Shown here: one piece after another, positions 9,201 through 17,407 of the stretch
Numbering within the stretch: the stretch's first letter is position 1
Layout of the letters: each line of letters opens with the position of its first letter
Source: Schaedlerella arabinosiphila
Lineage (GTDB): Bacteria; Bacillota; Clostridia; Lachnospirales; Lachnospiraceae
Direction: 5' to 3'
DNA length: 64,000 nucleotides
NCBI RefSeq assembly: GCF_003885045.1
Contig: NZ_RHJS01000002.1
Span: forward strand, 186,001 to 250,000
Translations under genes and position numbers: made by a program
The notes under the pieces: model-generated
Databases searched by the model: none
Told to the model about the DNA's origin: nothing
What the model saw: only the letters and a program-made list of their open reading frames with translations

Positions 9201-9942
9201 GGACGATGAGGGCGTGATCCTGACGGAAAAAATGGCGAAGCAGCTCCAGGTACAGCCAGGGGACAGGGTTTGGATCAAGGACGACGCAAAGGGAGAGATT
9301 GAAGTTCGGATTTCCTCGATTTGCGAGAATTATATGCAGCACTTCCTCTACATGTCTCCCGCCCTGTATGAAGAAGTACACGGAAGGGCGCCGGAATACA
9401 ATTCGGTTTACTTTATCATGAAAGAAGGAAAGGAAAAAGAGCTGGAGGATGTGGGCGAGTCCGTGTTAAAGGAAAAGGGCGCCTTAAGCGCAAGCTATAC
9501 GAAGGATATCGAGTCCCAGCTCGACGATATGCTGGTGAGTCTGAATATCGTAATGGTCGTGCTGGTGATCTCGGCCGGAATGCTGGCGTTTGTGGTGCTG
9601 TATAACTTAAATAATATCAATATCACGGAGCGGAAGAGGGAGCTGGCCACGCTGAAAGTCCTGGGCTTCTATCCGGGCGAGGTGGCCCAGTATGTTTACC
9701 GGGAAAATGTGATCCTGACCGTACTCGGCGCGTTTGCGGGGATGGTGCTTGGAAAATTTCTGCATCAGTTTGTCATTGTAACGGTGGAAATTGATTCGGC
9801 CATGTTCGGACGGAATATCGATTTCAGCAGCTTTGTGTATGGATTTTTGATCACCGTCGGATTTTCCGCGTTTGTGAATTTTGTAATGTATTTTAAATTA
9901 AAGAAGATCAACATGGTGGAATCTCTGAAAAGTGTGGAATGA
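6289..9942 (+). CDS. FtsX-like ABC permease with giant extracellular coiled coil
   Basis: 1217 aa. A first membrane helix (about 17-35) is followed by an extracellular domain and, at about 245-660, a long Glu/Lys/Gln-rich coiled coil made of degenerate seven-residue units such as AQLDEGK. Next come three helices of the first FtsX domain (from about 685, with the EEQRIQIGTLKALGY loop), another helix near 860, a second extracellular domain, and the second FtsX domain (from about 1090, with ERKRELATLKVLGF). Typical of a family in anaerobic Firmicutes where one long permease pairs with one MacB-type ATPase. The coil could reach through the peptidoglycan. It is 66 bp after the ATPase gene. Substrate unknown. 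Confidence 0.9.
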   Translation: MGKKALRKDFFMEIKTSFGRFMSIFFIVAIGVAFFSGIRAAEPDMRYSGDAYFDEKKLFDIQVISTLGLTEDDVRALKKVEGIKKVEYGYSIDALCQANDSQQAVHIMSILPTMNLLTVESGRLPEEKDECVVDADYLMAGGFQIGDRLTFRSGTDDAITDSLSTDTFTIVGTVSSPCYIGFQRGSTTIGTGSIAGFVSVPEESFSLDVYTEIYASVEGAEELLEFTAPYTDRVEEVKTHVEAIRKKQEDARYQEIIDEANEELDDAKKELKDAKKEAEKELEDARKKLDDGHRQLKEGKKKLDDSAAELENSRADLISGQNEVDRNTEELNRQNDLLNEKIEEYNLHVEEYNGQLEEFNQKLAEFNRQLDEFNEQKEEFYARKQEYEQGKAEYERGMREYEQNRQLLEEKSVQLDEGYLALEAGFQALDEGISELNGAKEQYQAKKAEYDALVAAGGKDDAALAALQAMAGQIAEGEARISATRTQLENTQAQLEAGKTELEAGKAQLEAGKAELDAAGPQLEEAGRQIAAAQAQIDEAQAQFDEGKAQLNEGQAQLDEGKAQLDDALSQLEDGKRQIQSGRDQLADAQAQINDGWYQLRQGEKKLADARAEFAEKEQELKDAEKEYQEGKEEAEDKIADGEKKILDAEDEISKIEHAKWYINDRDDLPEHAGYGENADRMRAIGEVFPVLFFLVAALISLTTMTRMVEEQRIQIGTLKALGYERHSIAGKYLGYACLATVMGSIVGVLFGEKVFPYIIITAYKIMYEHIPNVVIPYDIRYALMASAAALACTLLATFFSCYRELREQSAELMRPPAPKQGKRVLLERVPFIWNRLNFTWKATIRNLIRYKKRFFMTIFGIGGCMALLLVGFGLKDSIFDIGFLQYHELQIYDGNIILNEDASRKEKTQAYEALTEDTRVEKTELNLLKQVTISNGGKKKDVYLNVPEDAERFPQFVIHRDRITKETYTLDDEGVILTEKMAKQLQVQPGDRVWIKDDAKGEIEVRISSICENYMQHFLYMSPALYEEVHGRAPEYNSVYFIMKEGKEKELEDVGESVLKEKGALSASYTKDIESQLDDMLVSLNIVMVVLVISAGMLAFVVLYNLNNINITERKRELATLKVLGFYPGEVAQYVYRENVILTVLGAFAGMVLGKFLHQFVIVTVEIDSAMFGRNIDFSSFVYGFLITVGFSAFVNFVMYFKLKKINMVESLKSVE
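7740..8080 (+). repeat. degenerate tandem 21-bp repeats inside the permease coiled coil
   Basis: The coding sequence is built from roughly 21-bp units (for example variants of GCCCAGTTGGATGAGGGAAAG), each coding for one heptad of the form AQLxEGK. About 15 units can be followed between 7740 and 8080, with GCCCAG recurring at most. Unit identity is high enough at DNA level to allow copy-number change by slippage without breaking the frame. Confidence 0.7.
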
Positions 9943-10019
9943 TCCAAAAAATAGAGGACGGATTTCACAAAAGAAACATATCTTTTTCGTATACTATACC
10001 ACAAAAGGAGAGATGCCCT

Positions 10020-10700
10020 ATGGAAAAGATAAAGATTTTAGTCGTTGATGATGAGAGCAGGATGCGCAAGCTTGTCCGGGATTTCCTTGTAAGGGAAGGA
10101 TACGTGGTTCTGGAAGCAGGGGACGGGATGGAAGCGATGGACATCTTTTATGAAGCCAAAGATATCGCGCTGGTCATCCTGGACGTGATGATGCCGAAGA
10201 TGGACGGATGGCAGGTGTGCCGGGAGATCCGGGAGCATTCCCGGGTGCCGGTGATCATGCTGACTGCCCGTTCGGACGAGCGGGACGAACTGCAGGGCTT
10301 TGAACTGGGGGTGGATGAATACATTTCCAAGCCCTTTAGCCCGAAGATCCTGGTTGCACGGGTGGAAGCGATCCTGAGAAGGACCCTTGGCCTGGAAAAG
10401 AATGACGCTGTCAACGCGGGCGGGATCATGATCGATAAGGCGGCCCACATCGTGAAGATCGGTGAGCGGCAGGTTGACTTAAGCTATAAGGAATTTGAAC
10501 TGCTGTCCTACTTCATTGAGAACCAGGGAATTGCCTTGTCCAGGGAAAAGATTCTGAACCATGTATGGAATTACGATTATTTCGGCGACGCCCGCACCAT
10601 CGATACCCATGTGAAAAAGCTCAGGAGCAAGCTGGGAGAAAAGGGCGAATGTATCAAAACCATCTGGGGTATGGGATATAAGTTTGAGGTGGAAGGCTGA
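10020..10700 (+). CDS. OmpR/PhoB-family response regulator
   Basis: 226 aa. Receiver domain with acidic pocket D10-D11, phosphoacceptor D55 in VILDVMMPKMDGW, the conserved Thr in LTARSD and Lys104 in SKPFSP; then an OmpR-type winged helix with the RTIDTHVKKLRSKL recognition helix and the final TIWGMGYKFE. ATG 10020 follows AAAGGAGAGATGCCCT; an in-frame start 81 bp further up lies across the permease stop and lacks a ribosome site. It is 77 bp after the permease and 2 bp before the kinase gene, so it most likely controls the ABC exporter operon. Confidence 0.93.
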   Translation: MEKIKILVVDDESRMRKLVRDFLVREGYVVLEAGDGMEAMDIFYEAKDIALVILDVMMPKMDGWQVCREIREHSRVPVIMLTARSDERDELQGFELGVDEYISKPFSPKILVARVEAILRRTLGLEKNDAVNAGGIMIDKAAHIVKIGERQVDLSYKEFELLSYFIENQGIALSREKILNHVWNYDYFGDARTIDTHVKKLRSKLGEKGECIKTIWGMGYKFEVEG

Positions 10701-10702
10701 TT

Positions 10703-12178
10703 ATGGCAAAATCAATTAAACGGCAGTTGGTAGTCGTATTTGTTGGATTGATCGCCATGCTGCTGGCAGTGGTTTTTATTGTAAATTCCATGTTTCTGAG
10801 ACAATATTATGTCCTCCACAAAAAGTCCGAGATGATCGAGATGTATCAGATGATTGATTCCGCGGTGTCTTCGGGAAGCGTGGCGGAGAAAAAGCAGCAG
10901 GAGAAGATTGAGTCGAAAAGCGTGAACGCCAATATTTCCATGCTGGTGGTAAGGCACGACGAGTATTCCTTAGAACCCATCTTGTTTTCAATACAGGTAA
11001 AGGATGTGCTGATAGAGGAACTGTTCGGCTATATCATAGGGCAGAGCCGGGGAAAAGTGCTGGATCAGGCGCAGAATTATACCTTCTACAGGTCAGAAGA
11101 TCCGGTGAATCAGGACACATTCTATCTGGAGATGTTCGGAAAGCTTTCTGACGGCGCGCTTTTTCTGCTGCGGAGTCCTCTGGACAGTATTCGGGACAGC
11201 GCGGAGCTGGCGAACAAATTTTTGGCCTATGTGGGCATAGCGGCATTGGTGTTCGGAGCATGCTTTGTCTGGTTCTTTTCCCAGAAGATCACCAACCCGA
11301 TCCTGGAGCTGGCTGTATTGTCCAAGCGAATGGCGAATCTGGACTTTAACGCCAGGTATACGGGCAGCGGAAATGATGAGATCGGGATTCTGGGAGAAAG
11401 CTTCAATACGATGTCGCAGAAGTTGGAAATGACCATATCCGAGCTGAAAAAAGCAAACAATCAGTTACAGAAGGACATTGAACAGAAGGAAAAGATCGAG
11501 AATATGCGCACGGAGTTTCTGGGCAATGTATCTCACGAATTGAAGACCCCCATCGCCCTGATCCAGGGATACGCGGAAGGGCTCAAGGAGGGGATCAGCG
11601 AGGACGCTGAAAGCCGGGAGTTCTACTGTGACGTGATCATAGACGAATCCAATAAGATGAATCATATGGTCAAGAACCTTCTGACACTGAACCAACTGGA
11701 ATTTGGCTCAGAACAGTTGGATGTAGAGCGGTTCGACCTGATCCGGCTGCTTCGGGGCGTGATCGCGAGCTGCGAGATTCTGATCCAGCAGGCGGAGGCG
11801 TCGGTGGATTTTATCGCCGGCGAGGAGGTCTATGTATGGTCGGATGAATATAAGACGGAGCAGGTGTTCCGCAATTATCTGACCAATGCGCTTCACCATG
11901 TGGATCACGAGAAGCGGATCGAGATTCGTGTCATCCCCAGGGAAGACATTGTGCGCGTCACTGTATTTAACAGCGGGACACCCATTCCGGAGGAGGATAT
12001 CGGAAAGCTGTGGGATAAGTTCTACAAGGTCGATAAGGCGCACACCAGGGAATACGGTGGGAACGGGATCGGCCTGTCCATCGTGAAGGCGATCATGGAA
12101 TCCTTCCATCAGGAATATGGGGTGCGTAATTACGACAACGGCGTGGAGTTTTGGTTCGAACTGGATGCGAAAGAATAA
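10703..12178 (+). CDS. membrane sensor histidine kinase
   Basis: 491 aa. A first membrane helix (about 8-30), an extracellular sensor of about 140 aa, a second helix (about 172-192), HAMP (SQKITNPILELAVLSKRM onward), then HisKA with phosphoacceptor His278 in SHELKTP, N-box NYLTNALHH and G-boxes ending in GNGIGLSIVK. All catalytic motifs are intact. It partners the response regulator two bases upstream. The extracellular domain is not one I can name; a role in sensing a substrate of the adjacent exporter is inferred from gene order. Ribosome site GGAAGG precedes ATG 10703. Confidence 0.92.
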   Translation: MAKSIKRQLVVVFVGLIAMLLAVVFIVNSMFLRQYYVLHKKSEMIEMYQMIDSAVSSGSVAEKKQQEKIESKSVNANISMLVVRHDEYSLEPILFSIQVKDVLIEELFGYIIGQSRGKVLDQAQNYTFYRSEDPVNQDTFYLEMFGKLSDGALFLLRSPLDSIRDSAELANKFLAYVGIAALVFGACFVWFFSQKITNPILELAVLSKRMANLDFNARYTGSGNDEIGILGESFNTMSQKLEMTISELKKANNQLQKDIEQKEKIENMRTEFLGNVSHELKTPIALIQGYAEGLKEGISEDAESREFYCDVIIDESNKMNHMVKNLLTLNQLEFGSEQLDVERFDLIRLLRGVIASCEILIQQAEASVDFIAGEEVYVWSDEYKTEQVFRNYLTNALHHVDHEKRIEIRVIPREDIVRVTVFNSGTPIPEEDIGKLWDKFYKVDKAHTREYGGNGIGLSIVKAIMESFHQEYGVRNYDNGVEFWFELDAKE

Positions 12179-12193
12179 TTTCTGAATTTTTTC

Positions 12194-12222
12194 TTGACAT
12201 TTTCCGGTTTGGCGCATATACT
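12194..12222 (+). promoter_or_regulatory. promoter of the tryptophan operon
   Basis: Perfect TTGACA (12194-12199), a 17-bp spacer and TATACT (12217-12222), a near-consensus sigma-A promoter placed about 30 bp before the T-box leader. Confidence 0.9.
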
Positions 12223-12257
12223 ATGTACCAAGTTAACAAATTAATACTTTAGCACAT

Positions 12258-12583
12258 GAAACCGATGAACAAGAGGAGTAGGTAAGAATATTTGTTTACA
12301 GAGAGCCATAGGCGGTGGGATTATGGCAGCAAGAGTTTTTACTGAATGGACTTGTGAGGGCAGCTTGAAACTACCGGATATGATTCGGGAAGGAGTAGAC
12401 GCTGACGGGGGAACCGATCCGTTATCAGCAGGGAGTGTATGTTAGTACATGAAAGAGCGGCCGGTTTGTCCTGTTTTTCAGGAAGAGGCAGACTGGCAAT
12501 ATGGGTGGCACCGCAGGGTGATGATATGACGATCAGTCCTTGTCCCATTGGAAAGAGATTTCCAGTGGGGCAGGGATTTTTTT
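12258..12583 (+). ncRNA. tRNA-Trp T-box riboswitch leader
   Basis: A classic T-box leader. It opens with the conserved GAACAAGAGGAGTAGG-like segment (about 12266-12282). Stem I follows with the GAGAGCC / GGCGGTGGGA region (about 12300-12320). The specifier UGG is at 12347-12349 in the context GAATGGAC, and the T-box antiterminator core GGGTGGCACCGC is at 12503-12514. A terminator hairpin follows. Uncharged tRNA-Trp would pair with UGG in the specifier loop and with the antiterminator bulge, allowing read-through into trpE; charged tRNA would cause termination. The UGG codon and the downstream genes agree. Confidence 0.95.
12536..12583 (+). terminator. T-box terminator hairpin
   Basis: CCTTGTCCCATTGGAAA pairs with TTTCCAGTGGGGCAGGG (one G-U and minor irregularities), followed by a run of eight T at 12576-12583. 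The upstream arm lies just 3' of the antiterminator core, as expected for mutually exclusive folds. Confidence 0.9.
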
Positions 12584-12610
12584 CGTTTTCAGGAAAGGAA
12601 GTGTAAGAGG

Positions 12611-14182
12611 ATGCTGAGACCAGACAGAGAGACCATTATGAAGCTTGCAAAAAATTATTCTGTGATTCCGATCAGCAGGGAACTGTTCGGAGACAGCACG
12701 ACTCCCATTGCGATTCTCCGGAAGCTCGCGCTTTCCAGCAGCAGATACTACCTGCTGGAAAGCGTGGAGGGCGGTGAGAAGTGGGGGAGGTATTCCTTTA
12801 TGGGATGTGATCCGGTGATGCGGGTGACATGCCGGGGGATTGCAAAGGACCCGCCGGAGGATGGGGGTGCCGCGGATGGGGAAGAGCCGGAAATCCGGGG
12901 AAGTGGGGAGACGGAATCCCGGATCTGCAGAAAAACCGCCCGGGTGGTGATAGAAGAAAACGGAAAGAAACGGCAGATAGAAACCCACCGTCCCCTGGAG
13001 ATCCTGCGGGACATATTGAAGACCTGTAAGGCACCGGTTCTTCCGGAGCTGCCGCCGTTTACCGGAGGATTTGTAGGTTATTTTGCTTATTCCATGATCG
13101 GATATGCGGAGCCGGTGCTGGATATCCGGAAAGGGGAATTTTCAGATTATGACGTGATGATGTTTGACAAAGTGATCGCATATGACCATCTGAGACAGAA
13201 GCTGATCCTGATCGTAAATATGAAAACCGACCAGGTACTGGAAAATTACGGAAAGGCATGTGCCGAGATTGAGAAGCTGTCCGCTTTGTTGAGGCAGGAT
13301 ATTCCGCCGGCACCGGCATTTGAACAGGAGGAAATCCATTTTACCTGCGCTGTGAAAAAGGAAGACTACTGCAGGCAGATAGAGCGGACAAAAGAATATA
13401 TCCGAAACGGCGATATCTTTCAGGCGGTTATATCCAGGCAGTTCCGAAGCCCTATGAAGCAGAGCCTGCTGAATGCATACCGGGTGCTGCGGACCACCAA
13501 TCCTTCCCCTTATATGGTTTATCTCCACACGGAAGAGGAGGAATTGATGAGCACGTCTCCGGAGACGCTGGTGCGTCTGAACAAGGGAAGGCTGGCCACC
13601 TTTCCGGTAGCGGGCTCCAGGCCCAGAGGCAGGACGGAGGAAGAAGACAGAATGCTGACAGAGGAATTGCTGCAGGATGAAAAGGAACTGTCGGAGCACA
13701 ATATGCTGGTGGATCTGGGGCGCAATGATCTGGGGAAGGTCAGCCGGTTTGGAAGCGTTGCGGTGACAGAATATCAGATGATCCATAAATATTCCCGGAT
13801 TATGCATATCTGCTCCCGGGTGGAGGGGGATATCCGGGAGGATCTGGATGCGCTGGATGCCATTGAAGCCGTGCTTCCCGCCGGAACACTGTCCGGAGCG
13901 CCGAAGATCAGGGCCTGCCAGATCATTGAAGAACTGGAGCAGGAAGCACGGGGGATCTACGGAGGCGCTCTTGGGTATATTGATTTTACCGGAAACATGG
14001 ATACCTGTATCGCGATTCGTATGGCAGTCCGGAAGAACGATATGGTCTATGTCCAGGCCGGAGGCGGCATCGTGGCGGACAGCGTGCCGGAGACCGAATA
14101 TCAGGAGTCAGGAAACAAAGCGGCGGCAGTGCTTCAGGCAATCATGCGCGCCGGGGAAGCAGAAGGAGGCGGGGAAGGATGA
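12611..14182 (+). CDS. trpE: anthranilate synthase component I
   Basis: 523-aa TrpE, which converts chorismate plus ammonia to anthranilate with TrpG. The N-terminal Trp-feedback element LLES (in YYLLESVEGGEKWGRYSFMG) and the C-terminal chorismate-binding domain are present, with KKEDYCRQIERTKEYIRNGDIFQ, PSPYMVYL, VAGSRPRGRT, VLPAGTLSGAPKIRACQIIEE and the final AGGGIVADSVPETEYQE. I take ATG 12611 (MLRPDRETIMK); the frame continues up to 12548, but that start lies inside the T-box terminator. First gene of the operon; its TGA overlaps the trpGD ATG (ATGA at 14179-14182). Confidence 0.97.
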   Translation: MLRPDRETIMKLAKNYSVIPISRELFGDSTTPIAILRKLALSSSRYYLLESVEGGEKWGRYSFMGCDPVMRVTCRGIAKDPPEDGGAADGEEPEIRGSGETESRICRKTARVVIEENGKKRQIETHRPLEILRDILKTCKAPVLPELPPFTGGFVGYFAYSMIGYAEPVLDIRKGEFSDYDVMMFDKVIAYDHLRQKLILIVNMKTDQVLENYGKACAEIEKLSALLRQDIPPAPAFEQEEIHFTCAVKKEDYCRQIERTKEYIRNGDIFQAVISRQFRSPMKQSLLNAYRVLRTTNPSPYMVYLHTEEEELMSTSPETLVRLNKGRLATFPVAGSRPRGRTEEEDRMLTEELLQDEKELSEHNMLVDLGRNDLGKVSRFGSVAVTEYQMIHKYSRIMHICSRVEGDIREDLDALDAIEAVLPAGTLSGAPKIRACQIIEELEQEARGIYGGALGYIDFTGNMDTCIAIRMAVRKNDMVYVQAGGGIVADSVPETEYQESGNKAAAVLQAIMRAGEAEGGGEG

Positions 14183-15786
14183 TTTTGCTGATCGACAATT
14201 ATGACAGCTTTACGTACAATCTGGTTCAGCATCTGGGAACCTTGCAGCCGGATATCCGGGTAGTGAGAAATGACAGGATTACGGTGGAGGAAATCGCCGG
14301 AATGCATCCGACACACATTGTTCTCTCCCCCGGCCCGGGTTACCCGAAGGACGCGGGAATCTGTGAACAGGTGGTGGAAGCATTTCAGGGGAAAATTCCG
14401 ATCCTTGGAATCTGTCTGGGGCACCAGGCCATCTGTGAGGTCTACGGAGCAAAGATCACCCGGGCCGCACAGCTTATGCACGGGAAGAAAAGCAGGTTAA
14501 GGCTTGCGCCGGACTGCGAACTGTTTGTCGGGCTGGGAAAGGAGCTGGATGCGGCCAGGTATCATTCCCTTGCGGCAAAAAAAGAAACCGTGCCGGAAAC
14601 ACTCCGTATCACGGCATTGTCTCCGGAAGGGGAGGTCATGGCGGTGCAGCACAAAACATTTCCTGTATATGGGCTGCAGTTCCATCCGGAATCTATTTTG
14701 ACAGAATCCGGAATACAGATTTTGAAAAATTTTTTAAATATTACTATCGGAAAGGAAGGGAAGAGCATGATCAAAGAAGCAATTTATGAATTACTGGAGG
14801 GCAGAGACCTGTGCTATGATATGGCGAAGCAGGTGATGGAGGAAATGATGGACGGCACGGCGACCCAGGCGCAGATGGGGGGATTTTTGACGGCGCTGCG
14901 GATGCAGGGGGAGAGTATTGAGGAGATTACCGCATTTGCAGAGGTCATGCGTGAGAAGGGGGTCAAGATCCATCCGGAGCGGGAGGTCATTGATATAGTA
15001 GGGACCGGCGGGGACGAGGTGGGAACATTTAACATCTCCACCACCACCGCATTTGTGGTGGCGGCAGGCGGGGTTCCGGTGGCGAAACACGGCAACCGGA
15101 GCGTGTCCAGCAAGAGCGGCGCGGCGGATGTTCTGGAATGCCTGGGCGTGAATGTAGGACTGAACGCACAGCAAAACGAGACGATCCTGAACCGGACAGG
15201 AATGTGCTTCCTGTTTGCGCCGGTATACCATTCGTCTATGAAATACGCGGCTCCGGTTCGCAGGGAGCTGGGCGTCCGCACCGTATTCAATATCCTGGGG
15301 CCGCTGTCCAATCCGGCGGCAGCCACTATGCAGCTTCTGGGCGTCTATGATAAAAAGCTGGTGGAGCCTCTCGCAAGGGTTCTGGGAAATCTGGGGGTAG
15401 TCCGCGGCGTTGCAGTATGCGGGGAAGACGGCTTGGATGAGATCACTCTGACAGGGGAAACCATTGTTTGTGAGATCCGCTGCGGCGAGATTACCCGGTA
15501 CACGATTACACCGGAGCAGTTTGGACTCCGGTGCTGCGGGCTGAATGAGATGATCGGGGGAACTCCGGAAGAAAATGCGCAGATCACACGGGATATCCTC
15601 TCTGGAAAAGAAAGAGGTGCAAAGCGGGACGTGATACTGATGAACGCGGGTATGAGCCTGTATCTCGGGATAGACGGCATTACATTGGCGGAAGGCATCC
15701 GAAAAGCGGCGGAGCTGATCGACAGCGGAAAAGCCCTGGCAAAGCTGGAGGAATTTACGGCAGCGACAAAAGAATATCAGGAATAG
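14179..15786 (+). CDS. trpGD: fused anthranilate synthase glutaminase / anthranilate phosphoribosyltransferase
   Basis: 535-aa fusion. Residues 1 to about 190 are TrpG, a class I glutamine amidotransferase with catalytic Cys79 (ILGICLGHQ), His169 and Glu171 (FHPES). From M197 (MIKEAIYELLEGRDL) it is TrpD, with the PRPP-binding GTGGDEVGTFNIST loop, KHGNRSVSSKSGAADVLE and the RRELGVRTVFNILGPLSNP block. The domains are joined by a short linker, as in enterobacterial TrpGD and several Firmicutes. A GGAAGGG sits 7-13 bp ahead of the internal Met197 codon (14767), so a separate TrpD might also be made. Translationally coupled to trpE. Confidence 0.96.
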   Translation: MILLIDNYDSFTYNLVQHLGTLQPDIRVVRNDRITVEEIAGMHPTHIVLSPGPGYPKDAGICEQVVEAFQGKIPILGICLGHQAICEVYGAKITRAAQLMHGKKSRLRLAPDCELFVGLGKELDAARYHSLAAKKETVPETLRITALSPEGEVMAVQHKTFPVYGLQFHPESILTESGIQILKNFLNITIGKEGKSMIKEAIYELLEGRDLCYDMAKQVMEEMMDGTATQAQMGGFLTALRMQGESIEEITAFAEVMREKGVKIHPEREVIDIVGTGGDEVGTFNISTTTAFVVAAGGVPVAKHGNRSVSSKSGAADVLECLGVNVGLNAQQNETILNRTGMCFLFAPVYHSSMKYAAPVRRELGVRTVFNILGPLSNPAAATMQLLGVYDKKLVEPLARVLGNLGVVRGVAVCGEDGLDEITLTGETIVCEIRCGEITRYTITPEQFGLRCCGLNEMIGGTPEENAQITRDILSGKERGAKRDVILMNAGMSLYLGIDGITLAEGIRKAAELIDSGKALAKLEEFTAATKEYQE

Positions 15787-15857
15787 CATTTGTATCATTG
15801 TTTCGGGCAAAGCTGTGCATTTACAGAGCAAATTGCCGGAGGAAAGAGGGATAGGCC

Positions 15858-16676
15858 ATGATTTTAGATGAGATTGCAAAATCTGCCAAAAGGCGGGTTG
15901 AGGCGGAAAAGAAAAGGATTTCCTGCAGGGAGATGAAAGTTCTTGCCGGGAAAAAAGCGGAGGCGGAGCAGGAAGGCGCAAAAGGCGGCTTCGACTTCCC
16001 GTTTGAAAAGGCATTGCGGGGGGAGGATATTTCGTTTATCTGCGAGGTGAAAAAAGCATCTCCCTCCAAAGGCGTGATCGCGGAGCACTTCCCCTATCTG
16101 GAGATCGCAAAAGAATATGAACAGGCAGGGGCGGCTGCCATTTCCTGCCTGACAGAGCCGGAATATTTTCTGGGGCAGGACCGCTATCTGGAGGAGATCG
16201 CCGGGAGGGTAAAAATTCCGGTGCTCAGAAAGGACTTTACGGTTGACAGCTATCAGATCTATGAGGCGAAGGTACTGGGGGCAGACGCAGTGCTTCTGAT
16301 CTGTGCGATACTCAGTGAGGAACAGATCAGAGAATCCATCAGGATCGCGGACAGCCTGGGGCTTTCGGCCCTGGTGGAGGCCCACGACGAGCAGGAGATC
16401 GTCAAGGCGCTGTCCTGCGGGGCAAGGATACTTGGGGTGAACAACCGGAATCTGAAGGACTTTACGGTTCATGTGGAGAACAGCCTGGAGCTGCGCAGAT
16501 ATGTACCCGGGGATATTCTGTTTGTGGCAGAGAGCGGCATCCGTACGGCGGAGGACATTGAAAAGCTGCGGCAGGGAAATGTGCAGGCCGTGCTGATTGG
16601 GGAGACACTGATGCGGTGCAGGGATAAAAAAGCGATGCTGGAGGAACTGAGGGGAAAGAAGGGATTCTGTGGTTAA
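15858..16676 (+). CDS. trpC: indole-3-glycerol-phosphate synthase
   Basis: 272 aa, a monofunctional TrpC TIM barrel that closes the indole ring from CdRP. Visible motifs: EVKKASPSKGVI (catalytic Lys and phosphate site), AISCLTEPEYFLG, LRKDFTVDSYQIYEAKVLGADAVLLI, LVEAHDEQE, LGVNNRNLKDFTV, and AESGIRTAEDI. The first 50 residues are the usual N-terminal extension over the active site. ATG 15858 follows GGAGGAAAGAGGGATAGGCC; 71 bp separate it from trpGD, the only sizeable gap in the operon. Overlaps trpF by 8 bp. Confidence 0.96.
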   Translation: MILDEIAKSAKRRVEAEKKRISCREMKVLAGKKAEAEQEGAKGGFDFPFEKALRGEDISFICEVKKASPSKGVIAEHFPYLEIAKEYEQAGAAAISCLTEPEYFLGQDRYLEEIAGRVKIPVLRKDFTVDSYQIYEAKVLGADAVLLICAILSEEQIRESIRIADSLGLSALVEAHDEQEIVKALSCGARILGVNNRNLKDFTVHVENSLELRRYVPGDILFVAESGIRTAEDIEKLRQGNVQAVLIGETLMRCRDKKAMLEELRGKKGFCG

Positions 16677-17361
16677 AATAAAAATCTGCGGGTTGAAAAC
16701 CGGAGAGGATATCCGCATGGCGAACCGCCTTAAGCCGGATTTTGCCGGGTTTGTATTTGCAGACAGCAGACGGCGGATCACGCCGGAACAGGCAGCCGGT
16801 ATGAAAAAGGAGCTGCAGCCGGAAATCCGGAGCGTGGGGGTTTTTGTCAATGAAGAACTGGAACGGGTTGTAAGCCTGGCCGAAAGCGGCGTGCTGGATC
16901 TGATCCAGATTCACGGTGATGAGGATGAGGCATACATCCGCCGGCTGAAGGAGAGGACAGAGAAGCCGGTCATAAAGGCTGTCCGGGTGAGAGGACAAAA
17001 GGACATCCTGCAGGCGGTAAAGCTTCCCTGCGAATATCTGCTCCTGGATACTTACAAAGCGGACGGGTACGGGGGCAGCGGCGAGACCTTTTGCTGGGAC
17101 TGGATTCCGGAGATCACGAAGCCGTTCTTCCTGGCAGGCGGATTGAGTGCCGAAAATATTGCGGAAGCATTGAAATGCTGCCATCCATGGGCGGTGGATG
17201 TGAGCAGTTCTGTGGAGACGGAGGGGAGGAAGGACGAAAAAAAGGCCAGACGGTTTATGGAGGCCGTGCGTGCGCAGGAGCAGCATGAACGGCCGCACAA
17301 TCAGGAGAGGGACATCCGTGACGCAGGTCGGGAAAAAGGAAAACAGGAACAGAGAAAATAA
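16669..17361 (+). CDS. trpF: phosphoribosylanthranilate isomerase
   Basis: 230 aa. PRAI motifs are present: [11 protein letters not shown] (catalytic Cys8), [50 protein letters not shown] (catalytic Asp), [11 protein letters not shown] and AVDVSSSVE. The start is GTG 16669, inside the 3' end of trpC. The last 35 residues (from about 196) form a charged extension rich in Gln, Glu, Arg and Lys beyond the normal fold, reaching into the trpB leader; this tail is probably dispensable. Confidence 0.95.
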   Translation: MVKIKICGLKTGEDIRMANRLKPDFAGFVFADSRRRITPEQAAGMKKELQPEIRSVGVFVNEELERVVSLAESGVLDLIQIHGDEDEAYIRRLKERTEKPVIKAVRVRGQKDILQAVKLPCEYLLLDTYKADGYGGSGETFCWDWIPEITKPFFLAGGLSAENIAEALKCCHPWAVDVSSSVETEGRKDEKKARRFMEAVRAQEQHERPHNQERDIRDAGREKGKQEQRK

Positions 17362-17407
17362 AGACAGATATGAGAAAGAGCAGATTCAGAAAAGAGAGGA
17401 TGAGACT

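Noticed and set aside
12548..12610. Earlier start for trpE
   Set aside because: It lies within the T-box terminator hairpin; ATG 12611 gives the normal N-terminus.
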